From: Fagopyrum homotropicum | Taxonomy: Eukaryota; Streptophyta; Magnoliopsida; Caryophyllales; Polygonaceae | Direction of reading: 5' to 3' | DNA: 64,000 nucleotides | Assembly (NCBI GenBank): GCA_033239125.1 | Contig: BSWB01000006.1 | Location: forward strand, 34,216,001-34,280,000 | In this document: positions 45,909 to 58,198 of the stretch, piece after piece | Numbering within the stretch: the stretch's first letter is position 1 | Layout: every line of letters begins with the position of its first letter | Program-made: the position numbers and the translations under genes | Notes under the pieces: generated by a model | The model's database searches: none | Seen by the model: only the letters and a program-made list of their open reading frames with translations | Told to the model about the DNA's origin: nothing

Positions 45909-46280
45909 AACAACAGCGGAAACTGGTCCTGACTTATCACCACTGGAGGAAGAGGGGGTGTACCCCTACCTCATCCCACTACAGATACTACTCTAGTCTG
46001 AGTCATCTGTAGGATATACGCACCTAATCTTATAAGGCTATATATATGCCATAGGTATCGATATGTATATAATACATCCACATAATCCATAGTACACACA
46101 GATATATATACAAATCTACGCTGCAGAGATCCATGGCAGAGGTGACGACTTCTCGTACATTCTATCCCAAAACCACACTTAAAACCAAAGCCTTTGAAAA
46201 CGTCAGATCCCATGTGGGCTCTGTTTATTTTACCTATCAAACCTCATTGCAGGTAGCAAGTGCCATTGTTGTCAACCTGG

Positions 46281-46292
46281 GCTCTGATACCA
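46281..46292 (-). other. Primer binding site, tRNA-Met type (E2)
   Basis: The minus strand reads TGGTATCAGAGC, four bases inside the 5' LTR boundary, as in E1. Confidence 0.9.
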
Positions 46293-46296
46293 ACTC

Positions 46297-48100
46297 TGTA
46301 ACACCCCGATTCCGCGGGACTCGGGATGTCACATTGGGCTAGGATCTCACAATGGATCCTGACCCTAGCCTGACAACAAGTTCACTGGACCTTACAACAT
46401 GGCACTGACAGATATAAAAACAAATACATAAAACAGTATAAACTGTACGACCCAAAGTAAACAATAACATAGCCGAGTATGAAACGACATCCTCACACAG
46501 GAGGGAAAACAAGACATCATCCTCACGCAGGAGGGAAAACATAACCAACCCCAAAACCAACCACCTAATGTACGAGAGTCCTCGGCCTGTCACCCTGCCA
46601 GATCACCCAGCAACGCCTAACCTGTAAACATCTACAACACGGTATGAAACCGTTAGCTAACCATACATATATGAGGTAATGCATAAGCACAAACACAATC
46701 ATGAAAGATTAACACCTCAACATGCTATCACACATTTACCCATTTATTATCTTTATATGATAACCATTCACTCAAAAACCGTATATATATATATAAATAG
46801 ATGAAAATATGTGACACGAGGACCGATACATCCTCGCCTCTGAGTACAATGTCCAGCTGTACGAGTATCGGTCACACAATCCGTGTACCCTATGGGAGTG
46901 GATTGCGCCCTTCCTGTAAACCAGTCTGGCCCGACATCAGAGAACCTCCCAGACTCCACGGCGGGATGAAAGGGAAAGGTTATCACAGCCACGCAGTGGG
47001 GCAGTCAATAGAACATAGGTCGATAAAAACGACAACTCATGCTATCATAGCAAACATATAAAGCACACACCACTCATGCAAACACCCAATATAGGGATGG
47101 TAGCTAAGTAAGTCCTACGGACTTACCTCAACCTCGTACAAAATCAACCACGATCACCTCTACACTGGAGGGACGACACGGCCTATAAAAAGGCATAAAG
47201 AGATATATCAACCTCTATTCATCAAAGGGGTCACACCTAGACCCAACGGGATCCATAAGGATCATACTCAATCTATGAGCCTCACAACCAACTAAACCTC
47301 AATATCTCAACATAGCTCACAATTCCTCAAATCTCAAGGTAGTATCTAATCAACATTCCTCAATCTCAATTTTAATCCTAATTTAATTAATTAACCTTTA
47401 ATTAATTAATTAGATTTCGCCAGAATAACGTTTTGCCCGCAGGCAATTTCTAAACCCCCTGTCATCAGATTTCATCAAACAAGAACCCATAATCACCAGA
47501 ATAATATAACGAGCATAAATGGAAATTCCAATTATCCATTTTAACCAACTTAAGGTCAATTTATACTAGCCCGCAATACGGAAAACGAATAAATTCATAA
47601 CTTATTCGTTACTAACCCGATATACGAACCGGAAGAAGATACGGACTCCTGGCGATACGCGGAGTAAGAGCGCGGTATAAAACCTTATGTTTGATGACTT
47701 GCGGTGGTCCGTCGGTGTTCCGATAACGATAAACGGAGACTTAACCAAAAAGCTAGCAAACGAGAAATAAATTTGTACCACGTTGAAGAGAGCAAGATAA
47801 GGGACTCGCTGGTACAAACGGATTTGAAAATGGATCAAAGATGAGAAGTGTGTAGGTGAATGAAATTTGAGCGGCGGAGGTCTTGACTTCGCTTTTCTTC
47901 CTCTGCAAATTTCAATTGCAAATTTGCAATTGAAATGTAAGTGTAAGATGATCAGCCGCTTTCTTCCTTTATATATATATATATATATATATATTAATTA
48001 TGTATATATAAGACTCTCTGTAACTTTCAATTTGAAAGTTGAAACTCAAATTGAAATTGAAGACGTTAGCTGTACATTAGCTGTACATTAGCCGACTTCT

Positions 48101-48182
<82 letters not shown>

Positions 48183-48654
48183 GTTTATCCAAAACATTTA
48201 ATTAAAACGCGGTTATATTTTCCGATCTCCAAACTTTATGAAACTGGAATATAAAATCCGGAATATTATCGGGATAATTAATTCATAACTATCTTGTAAA
48301 ATGGGCATTCCTAAGCCACCTTTCTTAGCCGTTAAGAAACGAAATAGCGACTCTTTTTGCCGTTTTGCCTCTCCATGTTATTTCATATCTAGGACATATC
48401 CGTTGTCCTTATCATTTCTCTCAACTGTATTTTTATTAATTGGAGCTCCCAAATGCTCCAAATAACACCAGAGGGTAAAAATAATTACCCGGGGGAAAAA
48501 CTAAAAATTTCCCCAAACGTCCAAAATTACGCGAGGAACATAACGGTGGGACTCTTACTCATCACTTGCGAAATCTTCGCGAGTTATATGTCAATTACTA
48601 TCAACGATTAAGTTAATCAAAATTAATAAGAATTCGGAAATCCTAGCTATTACA
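46297..48654 (-). repeat. 5' LTR of E2
   Basis: Direct repeat of 38957-41257, longer mainly because of a (TA)n run of about 70 bases at 48105-48178. Followed by TATCT. Confidence 0.93.
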
Positions 48655-48883
48655 TATCTGCTTCACAAGAAACATCTATACATTCCTCCATTAAACTAAA
48701 ACTAATAACTCTTTCAAGAGGGTCATTAATAAGGATAGATCTCACCAATTCTCTTGATTCTTCTTCATCATATATGTTGAAGATATCATCCTCCAACGGC
48801 TCCTCTTTCATTGCAGCAAGCAATGCAAATTCCACTTGATCTCCACCAATGTTGAATTTCAACTTGGCGTTCTTGCAATCCAC
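48655..48883 (-). pseudogene. Athila protease-RT linker, upstream part
   Basis: Continues the linker across the E2 insertion (frame starting MDCKNAKLKFNIGG). Same as 11257-11489 in the left copy. Confidence 0.8.
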
Positions 48884-48913
48884 ATTGCAACCTGAAGTTG
48901 CTAGAAATGGTCT

Positions 48914-49560
48914 CTAGAGAATGATAGGGACTGGATAATCTGCGGGTATATTAAGTACAACAAAATCTATAGGTAAATAGAAGTTACCTAACTTGACGGA
49001 AACGTCTTTCAAAATACCCACGGGATGAGTAATGGAACGATCCGCCATGTACAACCTTATCTTCACCGGCTTGGGCTCTCCAAGTCCGATCTTCTCACAT
49101 AGCTCCAGCGGGATGATACTCACGCTGGCTCCTAGATCACACAACGCCTCACAAGTTACATCCCCAACTTGAATGGGAATGCAAAATGAGCCGGGATCTC
49201 TCAATTTGGGTGGCATCTTCTCCTTCATGATTTGAATGAACTCCGAGGACTTAGATGTCATCCTAACTTCTCCAAAGTCTTCCAGCTTCCTCTTCCATGA
49301 TAAAATTTCTTTCAAGAACTTCCTATAGGCGGGCATCCCTAGAATAGCATCAAGGAAAGGGATGTTAATGTGTGGTTTATTCATCAAGTCAAGAAACTTA
49401 CCAAAATGCTTGTCTAGATGTGCTCTGACCCTTGACTGGGGGAATGGAAGTGGCGGTTTATAAGTAGGAGGTGGGACATAAACTTCAGATTTGTCCTTCG
49501 CTTTCTAGGACTCCACCTCGGATGGCACCTTGACCGAAGTGTTCCTCGTCTGATCCTGGA
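48914..49560 (-). pseudogene. Athila aspartic protease, right paralogue
   Basis: Same protease as 11520-12134 with the DLGAS active-site box intact. It has the shared TAG after PVPIIL and an extra TAG upstream (near 49506, where the left copy has TGG). About 99% like the left copy by eye. Confidence 0.85.
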
Positions 49561-51064
49561 CTGAGGTGTTCTTCGTCTACACTGGTACCGACCGAGGTAC
49601 TGGATCTGCAGTTTTTAGTCCACTTCTCGTTGTTATTACCATAATTTGTCCTTTGGGGTTGCTCTCTGTCCTTGTTGGGAGCTTCCTTGGATCTCTTGGC
49701 GCTTCATTCGCCTTATTAAAGAATTGTTGCTCTAAGGCTTTTTGTGCCTTTGAAAATAAAGTCATCGATGTCTCCATAACATTGAGCTTGATCAAGATTG
49801 CCTCCAGAACTGCATCTTTCTTTTCTGGCTGGGACGAACTCGATCCAGGCTCCTGGCTCTTCAATGGAGTAGAAGAAGAAGAGGAGGGGTTAAAAGCATT
49901 ATTAGCATGAGAATAAAGGTTACCCGGATTTTGTTGATTAGATCTCCAATTGTTGTTGTTGGAGCCTCTATTGTTGTTGTAATTGTTGTTCCGTGACCCT
50001 TGGTTGTTGTTTCTTCCTTGATATCCTCCATCTTGCTCCTTCTTCGTGTGAGCTACCAAAAGCTCCTTCAATTGCTTCACATCATTTTTAAGCGAGGTAA
50101 GTTGATTTTCATTTGATGAAGTGTCCTGAAAACTAACTCTCCTTGCTCCATTCTCGGCTCCTTGATGGGAGTACTTCTCCATATGCAAAGCTTGCTTTTC
50201 AATGAACTCCCAAGCTTCGTCTATCGGCATATCCATGAATGTTCCGGCGGAAAGTAGTTGGAGATAGAATTGAGTAGCTCCATCCAATCCCTTGAAGTAT
50301 ATCTCCAGCAACTCTATCTTTGGAATCCCATGATGTGAGCAATCCAATAGAACATCTTTGAATCTCTCCCATCACTTGGACAAACTCTCTTTATCCTTCA
50401 TGATGAATGCATTAATCTCCCCTCTTATTTCAGCGGTCTTGAAGGGAGGAAAGAACTTTGTTAGAAACTCCGTCGTCATCTCTTCCCAAGTGTTGATCTT
50501 TCCGGGTGGAAGAGATTGATACCAAGCAAGCGCCCTGTCTTTCAAAGAAAAATAGAAAGGCCTTAACTTGTAGTTGTTATTTTCTAGCCTTGAAGGTCTC
50601 AAGATCTCCATTAGAATCTCGTAGTTTTGCAAATACTGATGTGGAGACTCCCTCTCAAAACCTCCAAATTGGCATTGGCGGATCATAGATAGAACTTGCG
50701 GTCGAAGTTCGTAATCATGCTCAGCTGGATCACCTAGGTTGACTCCTGGAGGCCTCACTTGCTGATTAGGGTCCATCCTCTGTCCTAGGGTTTGTGGAAC
50801 TCCAGCAAAAAGAACATCTCGGACAGGCATCCAAGGTGGATGTATCTCGGCCGGGGCAACATGAACTAGGTCTTGCCTCGGTCGAGGATCTGGGATCGGT
50901 CGAGGCAGAAACTGGGCCCTTAGAGCGGCCATATCTGCTTCGATCTCTTAAGTTCTTGCGCAAGTCTGCTCTCTCTCTCGCTGCAGTTCTTCTTGATTGA
51001 GGCGTAGCTATTCCAGCGCCTCCTTCAATTCGGCTTCAAGATCACGATTGTCTTGATTGGCCAT
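49560..51064 (-). pseudogene. Athila gag
   Basis: Starts at ATG 51064 (MANQDNRDLEAELK) shortly after the PBS. The retrotrans_gag domain is clear: FYFSLKDRALAWYQSLPPG, TWEEMTTEFLTKFFPPFKTAEIRGEI. It is broken by stops near the N-terminus and by a TGA between ESLSK and WERFKD (about 50370). The C-terminal part is Asn/Gly-rich (repeated GNNN-like text near 49920-50030) and has no zinc knuckle. Ends in VITTRSG, the usual gag-protease link. Confidence 0.88.
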
Positions 51065-51255
51065 CTTAGCTTCTTTCAATCGTCGTTTGTATGTCTTTTC
51101 TGGTTCGGGATCGTAAGGAACGATTTCCTTCCCAACACGGGTTTTTCGCATAAACCTAAGAAAAAGATCCTGCGAAAACACTCAAGTAGAGTGGTTAATA
51201 GCAACAAGGGCAATTGCTCCGAAAGACAACCGCAACCGGCTCGATCTAGACCAAG

Positions 51256-51273
51256 TCCCCGGCAACGGCGCCA
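51256..51273 (-). other. Primer binding site, tRNA-Asp type (Athila)
   Basis: The minus strand reads TGGCGCCGTTGCCGGGGA, complementary to the 3' end of plant tRNA-Asp, the primer typical of Athila elements. It lies six bases from the LTR end. Confidence 0.95.
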
Positions 51274-51279
51274 AAAACT

Positions 51280-53064
51280 TGTTCGCTCCAAACGGTGTGT
51301 GCAAGCTTTAAATTTATAACCCAAGAAGTATGCTTGAACAAATATGCGAACCCGCAGTGTACGGGTCAATTGTAATAAAAGCAAGAATTCCAGGGGTCGA
51401 TCACAAGGACTTAGGTGAAACAAAGCACATAATCGGTTGTCAAATAATGCAATTAACCAAAAGCAATTAAAGCAATCAAATATGATCTAAAAGTCAAGTA
51501 AGGGGAACTGCGGATTCTAGGGATTAAAGCATCTAGTTGTGGTTACGACTCAAGATCTCAAAGGATAATGCGGACAAACCTGAGGTTTGCAAAGGGAAGG
51601 TGTTTCTAAGGTGGGAATAGATCACCGGGTAAGTCTCACTACTCACTATCCCAAACCAAAGCTTCTATTACCGGGTAAGTCTTAAGGTACTAAGGAAAGG
51701 AACTATAATCTCAAACCAACACACCACCCAAGGGAATAGAATCAACCTTTACCAGGTAAGTCTCAGGCTAACTCACAAAGATGGGATAAAGGCACACTCA
51801 AACCCCAATAAAGGATAAACCTCTATTACCTACACTTATGATCTTGGGTAAATAAACAAAGGAATCACCGGGTAAGTCTCATCCTAGGCTTGCATTGAAC
51901 CAGGAAATGTGTACTAAGGATTGGATTTGGCAAACTAGAACTCTTAACTCAGAATAGGTTCAGGAAAGGTTCACCTCATTCAGTCAAGTTCCACCCCGGC
52001 CGAGATGTTCTTTGACTGAGCGAGGTATTCTAGGGTTAAGGTTAAAGACTCGAGCTTTCAAGGTCCTGCTGGGATTAAGATCATTCTATCATCGTCTTTC
52101 CCAAAACTTTCAGCCAATCACCCTAGAATCGCATAAGAAACTTAACCAACAATCATCATGATAACAATAATCAAATATATGGAAAGGAAATCAATATTCG
52201 AACAAGAAAATCTTAAGAAAAAGTTCTCAATAACTTAATCAAATATCAAACAACCAACGTTCCTCAAATCACAATTAGCTAAGACAACAAACCAAAAGGG
52301 AATCTATAAAAGTCTTACAAACTCCCTCAAAAGCTAATTCCAAACTATGAATCTTTCCTTCCTTGATCTTCAATCCTTCAATCCTTTCTTCAAATCTTCA
52401 AAAAATACTCCAGAAAATCCCTTAATTGCTAGATTTTCTCAGCAGGTAAGCATTTGAAGATCGGAAGATGGCTGGATTGTAGAAAATCCAACCCTTTATA
52501 TAAGAGAATTATCTTCTAAATATAATATATCTTAAAAAGATAATTTCCTATAAAATATATCATATCTCTAAAATAGATCTCCCAAAAAGTAATATCTTCC
52601 TTCCAGAAAACCAGCCCAAAAATATAAGATATCTTCTTTCCAAAAATAAAAGATCTCAGCCAAAAATATGGATCTCGCCGGCGGCAGGGTATTCGCCTCG
52701 GTCGGGACGCTCCTCAAGATCACCTCGGTCGAGGTGACACTGTATCTGACCGAGGTGAATCTCAACTGAATGTAAAATCTCTCGAATGTGGTCCAAAGTA
52801 AATCTTCTTTATCATTTTCATGTTTCTTGAGTTCTTTCTTAATCTCCAGAATGTAGCTCCAATGACTCCTTAGCTCCTTAGCTTCATATTAATCCAAAAC
52901 GTGTCATTTTACCTACAATTACAATGAAACTAGGTGTAAACCTCGATTCCCGCAAAGGTAGATGAAACAACAATATAATCACATAATATACATCCATACA
53001 TGTAGATTATTGAAGATAAAACGTCTAAACCATCCCAAAATATAGACTATAATACATGCTATCA
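51280..53064 (-). repeat. 5' LTR of minus-strand Athila
   Basis: Plus strand TGTTCGCTCC to GCTATCA; 1.79 kb. Boundaries are set by the PBS on one side and TG...CA plus the change to Athila plus-strand sequence on the other. It contains four copies of ACCGGGTAAGTCT (51624, 51670, 51751 with one change, 51867) and several CCTCGGTCGAGG-type motifs (52690-52760). The partner LTR is missing, so a target duplication cannot be checked. Confidence 0.75.
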
Positions 53065-53153
53065 AGGAGCTAAAAGAGGTACATAATGAAGAATTCGAAA
53101 AATTCTATGATGGCTCGGAAAATAGAAGAAGCCACGGCCAGTCGTGCTATTCC

Positions 53154-54536
53154 ATGGCCGTGGTTCCACAAATTCAACCCATAGAGTGTTATTTCGAGAA
53201 CACCAGAGACTTCCACGCCCTAAACCACGGCCGTGGAAGTAACAGGTCTGCCGTGGTTTTGGGAAATTCTGAGAACAATTCCGTCTTTCCTACAACCAAT
53301 CTTGATTCTTCTTCCACTACTCCCACATCCTTAGAGACTTCTAAGGAAGCATCGAGCACGCCTCAAGACACATCAAAGGCATCAATAGCTTTGAAATTGA
53401 AGACACTTCCCACACATCTTCGGTATGCTTTTCTTGGAACTAATTCTACCTTTTCCGTTATTGTTAGTTTCGATTTAAAGAAAGATGAACATGAGAAACT
53501 TATGGATGTTTTGAGGAAACATAGGAAAGCTTTAGGCTATACCATAGAGGATCTTGTAGGAATTAAACCATCTTTATGTATGCACAAGATTCTAATGGAG
53601 GAGGATTACAAGCCTTCACGACAACCTCAAAGACGGTTAAACCCGGTCATGAAAGAGGTCGTGAAGAAGGAAATCCTCAAGCTACTTGACGTAGGTATCA
53701 TCTATCCTATCTCCGATAGCAAGTGGGTGAGCCCCGTTCAAGTCGTCCCAAAGAAGGGAGGAATGACCGTTGTGACCAACAAGAACAACGAACTCATTCC
53801 AACGAGAACCGTGAAGGGTTGGAGGATGTGCATTGACTACCACAAGCTGAACAATGCAACTAGGAAGGATCACTTCCCACTACCATTCATAGATCAAATG
53901 CTTGAAAGGTTAGCACAACACTCCTACTTTTGTTACCTTGACGGTTATAGTTGTTTCTTTCAGATTCTGATTCACCCGGACGATCAAGAGAAGACCACAT
54001 TCACGTGCCCATGGGGTACGTTTGCTTATAGAAGGATGCCATTCGGACTTTGCAACGCTCCAGCCACCTTTCAAAGGTGTATGATGGTCATCTTCTCGGA
54101 GTATATTGAGGAAATCATGGAGGTTTTTATGGACGATTTTTTAGTTTATGGTTCCTCATTTGACAATTGTCTTGTTAACCTTTATCTTGTTTTGCAAAGA
54201 TGTGAAGACACTAACCTTGTTCTAAATTGGGAGAAGTGTCAATTCATGGTTAAGGAAGGCATTGTGCTAGGACATTTGATCTGTAATAGAGGGATCGAAG
54301 TTGACAAGGCTAAGATAGAGACGATAGAGAAGCTTCCTTCTCCATCTTCGGTGAAGGGGATAAGAAGTTTTCTAGGACATGCAGGGTTTTATAGGAGATT
54401 CATCAAAGACTTCTTGAAAATTTTGAAACCACTAACTAATCTATTGATGAAGGATGTTGTTTTTAATTGTTTGCAGGAATGTTTAGATGATTTCTATAAG
54501 ATTAGAGAAGCTCTCATCTCAGCCCCGATAATCTAA
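53154..54536 (+). pseudogene. Athila RT, near intact
   Basis: 460-residue frame with linker (1-120), then full RT: KWVSPVQVVPKKGG, GWRMCIDYHKLN, CPWGTFAYRRMPFGLCNAPA and the catalytic VFMDDFLVYGSS. It ends LISAPII then TAA, where the family usually continues PPDW; the codon was probably CAA. Both catalytic aspartates are present. The sequence continues into RNase H. Confidence 0.92.
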
Positions 54537-55292
54537 CCTCCGGATTGGAATCTTCCATTCGAGGTTATGTGTGATGCAAGTGACGTAGCTATTGGAGTGG
54601 TGCTTGGACAAAAGAAGGAAGGCCGCACTCATGTCATCTACTATGCTAGCAAGACGCTAGACGAAGCGCAGCTCAACTACGCAACAACTGAAAAAGAATT
54701 TTTAGCCGTTGTATATGCTTTTGAAAAGTTTCGTTCTTATCTTGTAGGAGCAAAGGTGATTGTATACACGGACCTATCAGCAATACGGTATTTGCTCGCC
54801 AAGAAGGATGCAAAGCCAAGGCTGATTAGATGGATTCTTCTTCTTCCAGAATTCGATCTAGAGATTCGGGACAAGAAAGGTTGTGAAAATTCTGTTACGG
54901 ATCATCTAAGTCGTCTACCACACACCGACGGAGATGACCTACCCATTGATGACTCCTTCCCAGATGAGCACTTACACATCATGGAAGAGTGTATCGAGAA
55001 GATTTCTAGAGGTATCGAACCTTGGTTTGCTGATTTTGTAAATTACTTGGTTTGCCAAGAAATACCTCCCGGACTATCCTATGCACAAAGAAAGAAGTTC
55101 TTTAGGGATGTCCGACAATACTTTTGGAATGAACCTCTACTCTTCAAGAGAGGTCCCAATGGCATCATTAGGAGATGTGTGCTGGAAGACGAAATGCAAA
55201 GCGTCATTCATCATTGTCATTCACTTCCTTGTGGAGGGCACGCTAATTCCAATAAAACTAGCGCTAAGGTATTGCAATCCGGATTCTTTTAG
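54537..55292 (+). pseudogene. Athila RNase H and integrase zinc-finger start
   Basis: RNase H with FEVMCDASD, EKEFLAVVYAFEKFRSYL and YTDLSAIRYLL, i.e. the D-E-D set visible. Then a spacer rich in acidic residues and the integrase HHCC start (VIHHCHSLPCGGH). A TAG at 55290 replaces the Trp of the usual GFFWPT. RNase H would degrade the RNA template. Confidence 0.9.
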
Positions 55293-56033
55293 CTTACTTT
55301 ATTTAAGAATGTGCAAACCTTTGTTTCTTGTTGCGATGCATGTCAAAGAACAGGAAATATCTCTAGGAGAAACGAGATGCCTCTCAACAACATTCAAGAG
55401 GTGGAAATCTTTGACGTTTGGGGAGTTGATTTCATGGGACCATTCCCATCATCTTGCGGAAACCAATACATACTTCTTGTTGTAGATTATGTTTCGAGAT
55501 GGGTTAAAGCTATTGCCTCTCCAACTAACGATGCTATGGTGGTTGTCAAGTTCTTTAATAGAACTATTTTCCCAAGGTTTCGTACACCACGAACCATCAT
55601 TAGTGTCGGAGGTTCACACTCATAGCCCGACGATTCGAAGCTCTACTAGCTAAGTATGGGGTGACTCACAAGATCGCCACTCCCTACCATCCGCAAACAA
55701 GTGGACAAGTGGAGATTTCAAATAGAGAGATCAAGGGTATCCTTGAGAAGACGGTGTCAAAAACAAGGAAAGATTGGTCTTTAAAACTAGATGACGCGCG
55801 TATAGGACAGCTTACAAGACTCCCATCGGTACAACACCATACAACCTTGTGTATGGGAAGTCTTGTCATCTCCCGGTAGAGTTGGAACACAAGACGTATT
55901 GGGCTGTGAAGTGGTTGAACTTCAGCATGAAAGAAGTGGGCGAGAAGCGTCTCTTGGACCTTAACGAGCTAGAAGAACTCCTCTTGTACGCTTATGAGAA
56001 CGCCAAGATCTACAAGGAAAGGGTGAAGCGTTG
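55293..56033 (+). pseudogene. Athila integrase core, broken
   Basis: Zinc-finger cysteines CCDACQRTG, then the core: VWGVDFMGPFP (first D), TIISVGGSH where the second catalytic D is Val, then a frame slip and PYHPQTSGQVEISNREIK (third acidic E). A second slip occurs near 55795. The frame then runs to KERVKR at 56030, where the nested element starts, and resumes at 58545. It cannot be active. Confidence 0.88.
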
Positions 56034-57543
56034 TGAACGAGGATATTTCCTTAGGTCGTTTATATCCTATCAAAGTAATTTCCGAACTCAATACTAAAGC
56101 AAGTATAGTGATTAAATAAGGGTCAAACCCAAGAGAGTTTGTGTTATTTTTATTAAATTCAATAATTGATTATGGGACAAAGTAACAAAAAAGGGGGGTT
56201 TTGGAATGAATTGATGCACACAGAACTAAAAAGCAAGTAGATGAGATTGATAAGATGATGATGAGTGGATCTACACTAGGTTGATTCTTAGCATGCGATT
56301 ACTACTTTGGTGAGTTCCTTTTACAAGTTTCAAGTAATGTTCCCGCCTTGATCATATGTATGTGTTGAGCCAACCGGCATCAACACAACTTAACAAGTTA
56401 GTGTTCCGTAAACCTACAAGAACAAGTCACAAGTTAGCTTTCAAACAAATACTAAGGGATATAAAGAGAAGATTAAAACCGTTAAACTAATCTTTATAAT
56501 TGTGCTTCTTTTCCTTCAAGCATTTAGAACCCGTTATTACTTAAAGGTTACTACTAGACTAAAGACCCAAACCCGGAATCTATTAATCCTAGTTGTTTGC
56601 ATGCATTTAGGACCTAAGGTGATCAATCTTAAGTGATAATGAAAACATGCAATTTAGATAATTGAAGCTCAAGAAACACAAAACATTACTGAATAAAACT
56701 TATATAAAAAGGGAACTTACAACCAAAGAAATAATGCAGCCTCAAATCAACCCAATGTAGCAAGGACACTTAGAAGCTCATTACAAATGAAGCAAAAGAG
56801 AATAAAAGTGGGAAAATGATGGATCATTCTAGCAATCAACCATGGGTCTATTTATACTACAAATGACACTAAATGGGAGTAAATGGCCGGCCAAAACAGC
56901 CACCTTTAATGTTATAAAGGTGGTGTAAACAGCCGGAGTAAATCTCTGTCGCTGAACCGCAAGGGCGGCCTTCAGATCCGCAAGGGCGGTTCAGGCGAAA
57001 ACGTTTGATCATCTTCGTGGCCGCATGGGCGGCCTGGAAGTTCCGCAGGGGTGGATCATTAATGATCTTCAAAACGTCTGACTCTTCAACTTTCTATCGC
57101 TTCAGATGCCGAGCCGCAGGGGCGGCTCTGTGTCAAAGCAGGGGCGGTGACACTGACTCTTCAGCATCACAGCTCCACAGGGTAAGACGCAGGTAGAGGC
57201 GCAGGGGCGTCGGTCTTCGCTTCTTCAGGATAAGTCACCGCAGGGGCGCTAGGGAGTGGCGCAGGGGCGGCGACAGTCTTCGTTCCTAGCGCTGGCGAAG
57301 GCGCGGGCTGCGCTCCGGAACGTGGTGTCACCCGCAAGGGCGGTGACACTGCTCCGCGGGGGCAGTGAGGCCACATAAGCTTTGCTTCGTACATGGTCTT
57401 CAACTCCCAAGTGCTAAAACTCCTCTTTTATCTTCTTTTAGTCTGCTTCTTCTGGATCAAGGAGTTAGTAAAATAAACCGACACTAATGTGATAAAAAGA
57501 CTTTAAAAACTAACCTAAATGATAGTGATTCCATCACCTATCA
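56034..57543 (-). repeat. 3' LTR of nested element with CCGCAGGGGCGG repeats
   Basis: 1.51 kb. From the plus strand it starts TGAACGAGG and ends CACCTATCA. Between 56950 and 57370 there are about eleven copies of CCGCAAGGGCGG/CCGCAGGGGCGG variants, GC-rich islands in AT-rich DNA. The outermost 24 bases at the TGATAGG end are themselves a near-palindrome. Confidence 0.8.
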
Positions 57544-58198
57544 AACTCCCCCATACTTAGACCTTTTACTCGTCCCGGGTAAAACACATGATAACAGTTT
57601 TTAGACTCAAAGGCCTTAGGAAGCATGGGTAAGAGGCATAGACAATGGAAAAGGAAAGCCAAGAAAGAAAGAAGGAAAAAGAGAGAAAATGTGGGAAAAA
57701 GGTGAGAAAACTACCACCCTTATTGCTCCAAGAGTGACCTATCCGGACAACCTCCTTATGACTCCCCTTCATATGCCGCCAAATGCCGGAAAGGGAACCT
57801 ATACTCGGTACCGCTCATTTTATCAAGGTGCCCTTTCGGGTTTTCACCTTGCCACTCTTCTTCTTTTCTTTGATGATCTCACTTGGAACTCACATCCCTC
57901 AAGTCCAATTTTGCACCAACCTAAGGTTGGTCGGACTACCTTCTTTTTGCCTAAACCGCCCTTTCGGGTTTTCGGTTTATCCAAAGATTTTCAAGCCTTT
58001 TTTCATTTTCTTTGGGTTTTTCTTCTCTTTTTTTCATGACTTTCAAATTGAATTTTAAACTACAACTAAAAGCAAACACACTTAAAAACAAACTATACAT
58101 GCAAAGATATTTCCTCCCCCATACTTGAAGCACACTTTGCCCTCAAAGTGGAAATGAAAGCAAAGATAAATGTGGAGAATGAATAAGGGATGATGCCA

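Larger units (their letters stand above)
38957..48654 (-). mobile_element. E2: chromovirus-like LTR retrotransposon, TSD TATCT
   Basis: 9.70-kb minus-strand sister of E1 with LTRs 46297-48654 (5') and 38957-41257 (3'). The perfect TATCT duplication and the empty site in the left paralogue (11257-11261) prove the insertion. Coding regions are decayed and share with E1 the gag frameshift, the VVSA protease change, tandem stops after HSRE in RT and the chromodomain-like stop. LTRs differ little apart from a (TA)n expansion. Non-autonomous as it stands. Confidence 0.95.
37816..53064 (-). mobile_element. Athila-type element, minus strand, 3' half missing, host of E2
   Basis: From right to left: 5' LTR 51280-53064, tRNA-Asp PBS 51256-51273, gag 49560-51064, protease about 48914-49560, linker, and RT up to WEKCQ at about 37816. 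RNase H, integrase, env-like region and 3' LTR are missing. E2 interrupts the linker at 38957-48654. The element lies in the plus-strand Athila at 53064/53065. Many quasi-palindromes of the CCTCGGTCGAGG type are scattered through linker, gag and LTR. Confidence 0.88.

Noticed and set aside
57167..57403. Pro/Ala-rich frame in the nested LTR
   Set aside because: Arises from the CCGCAGGGGCGG repeats; no start context or domain.
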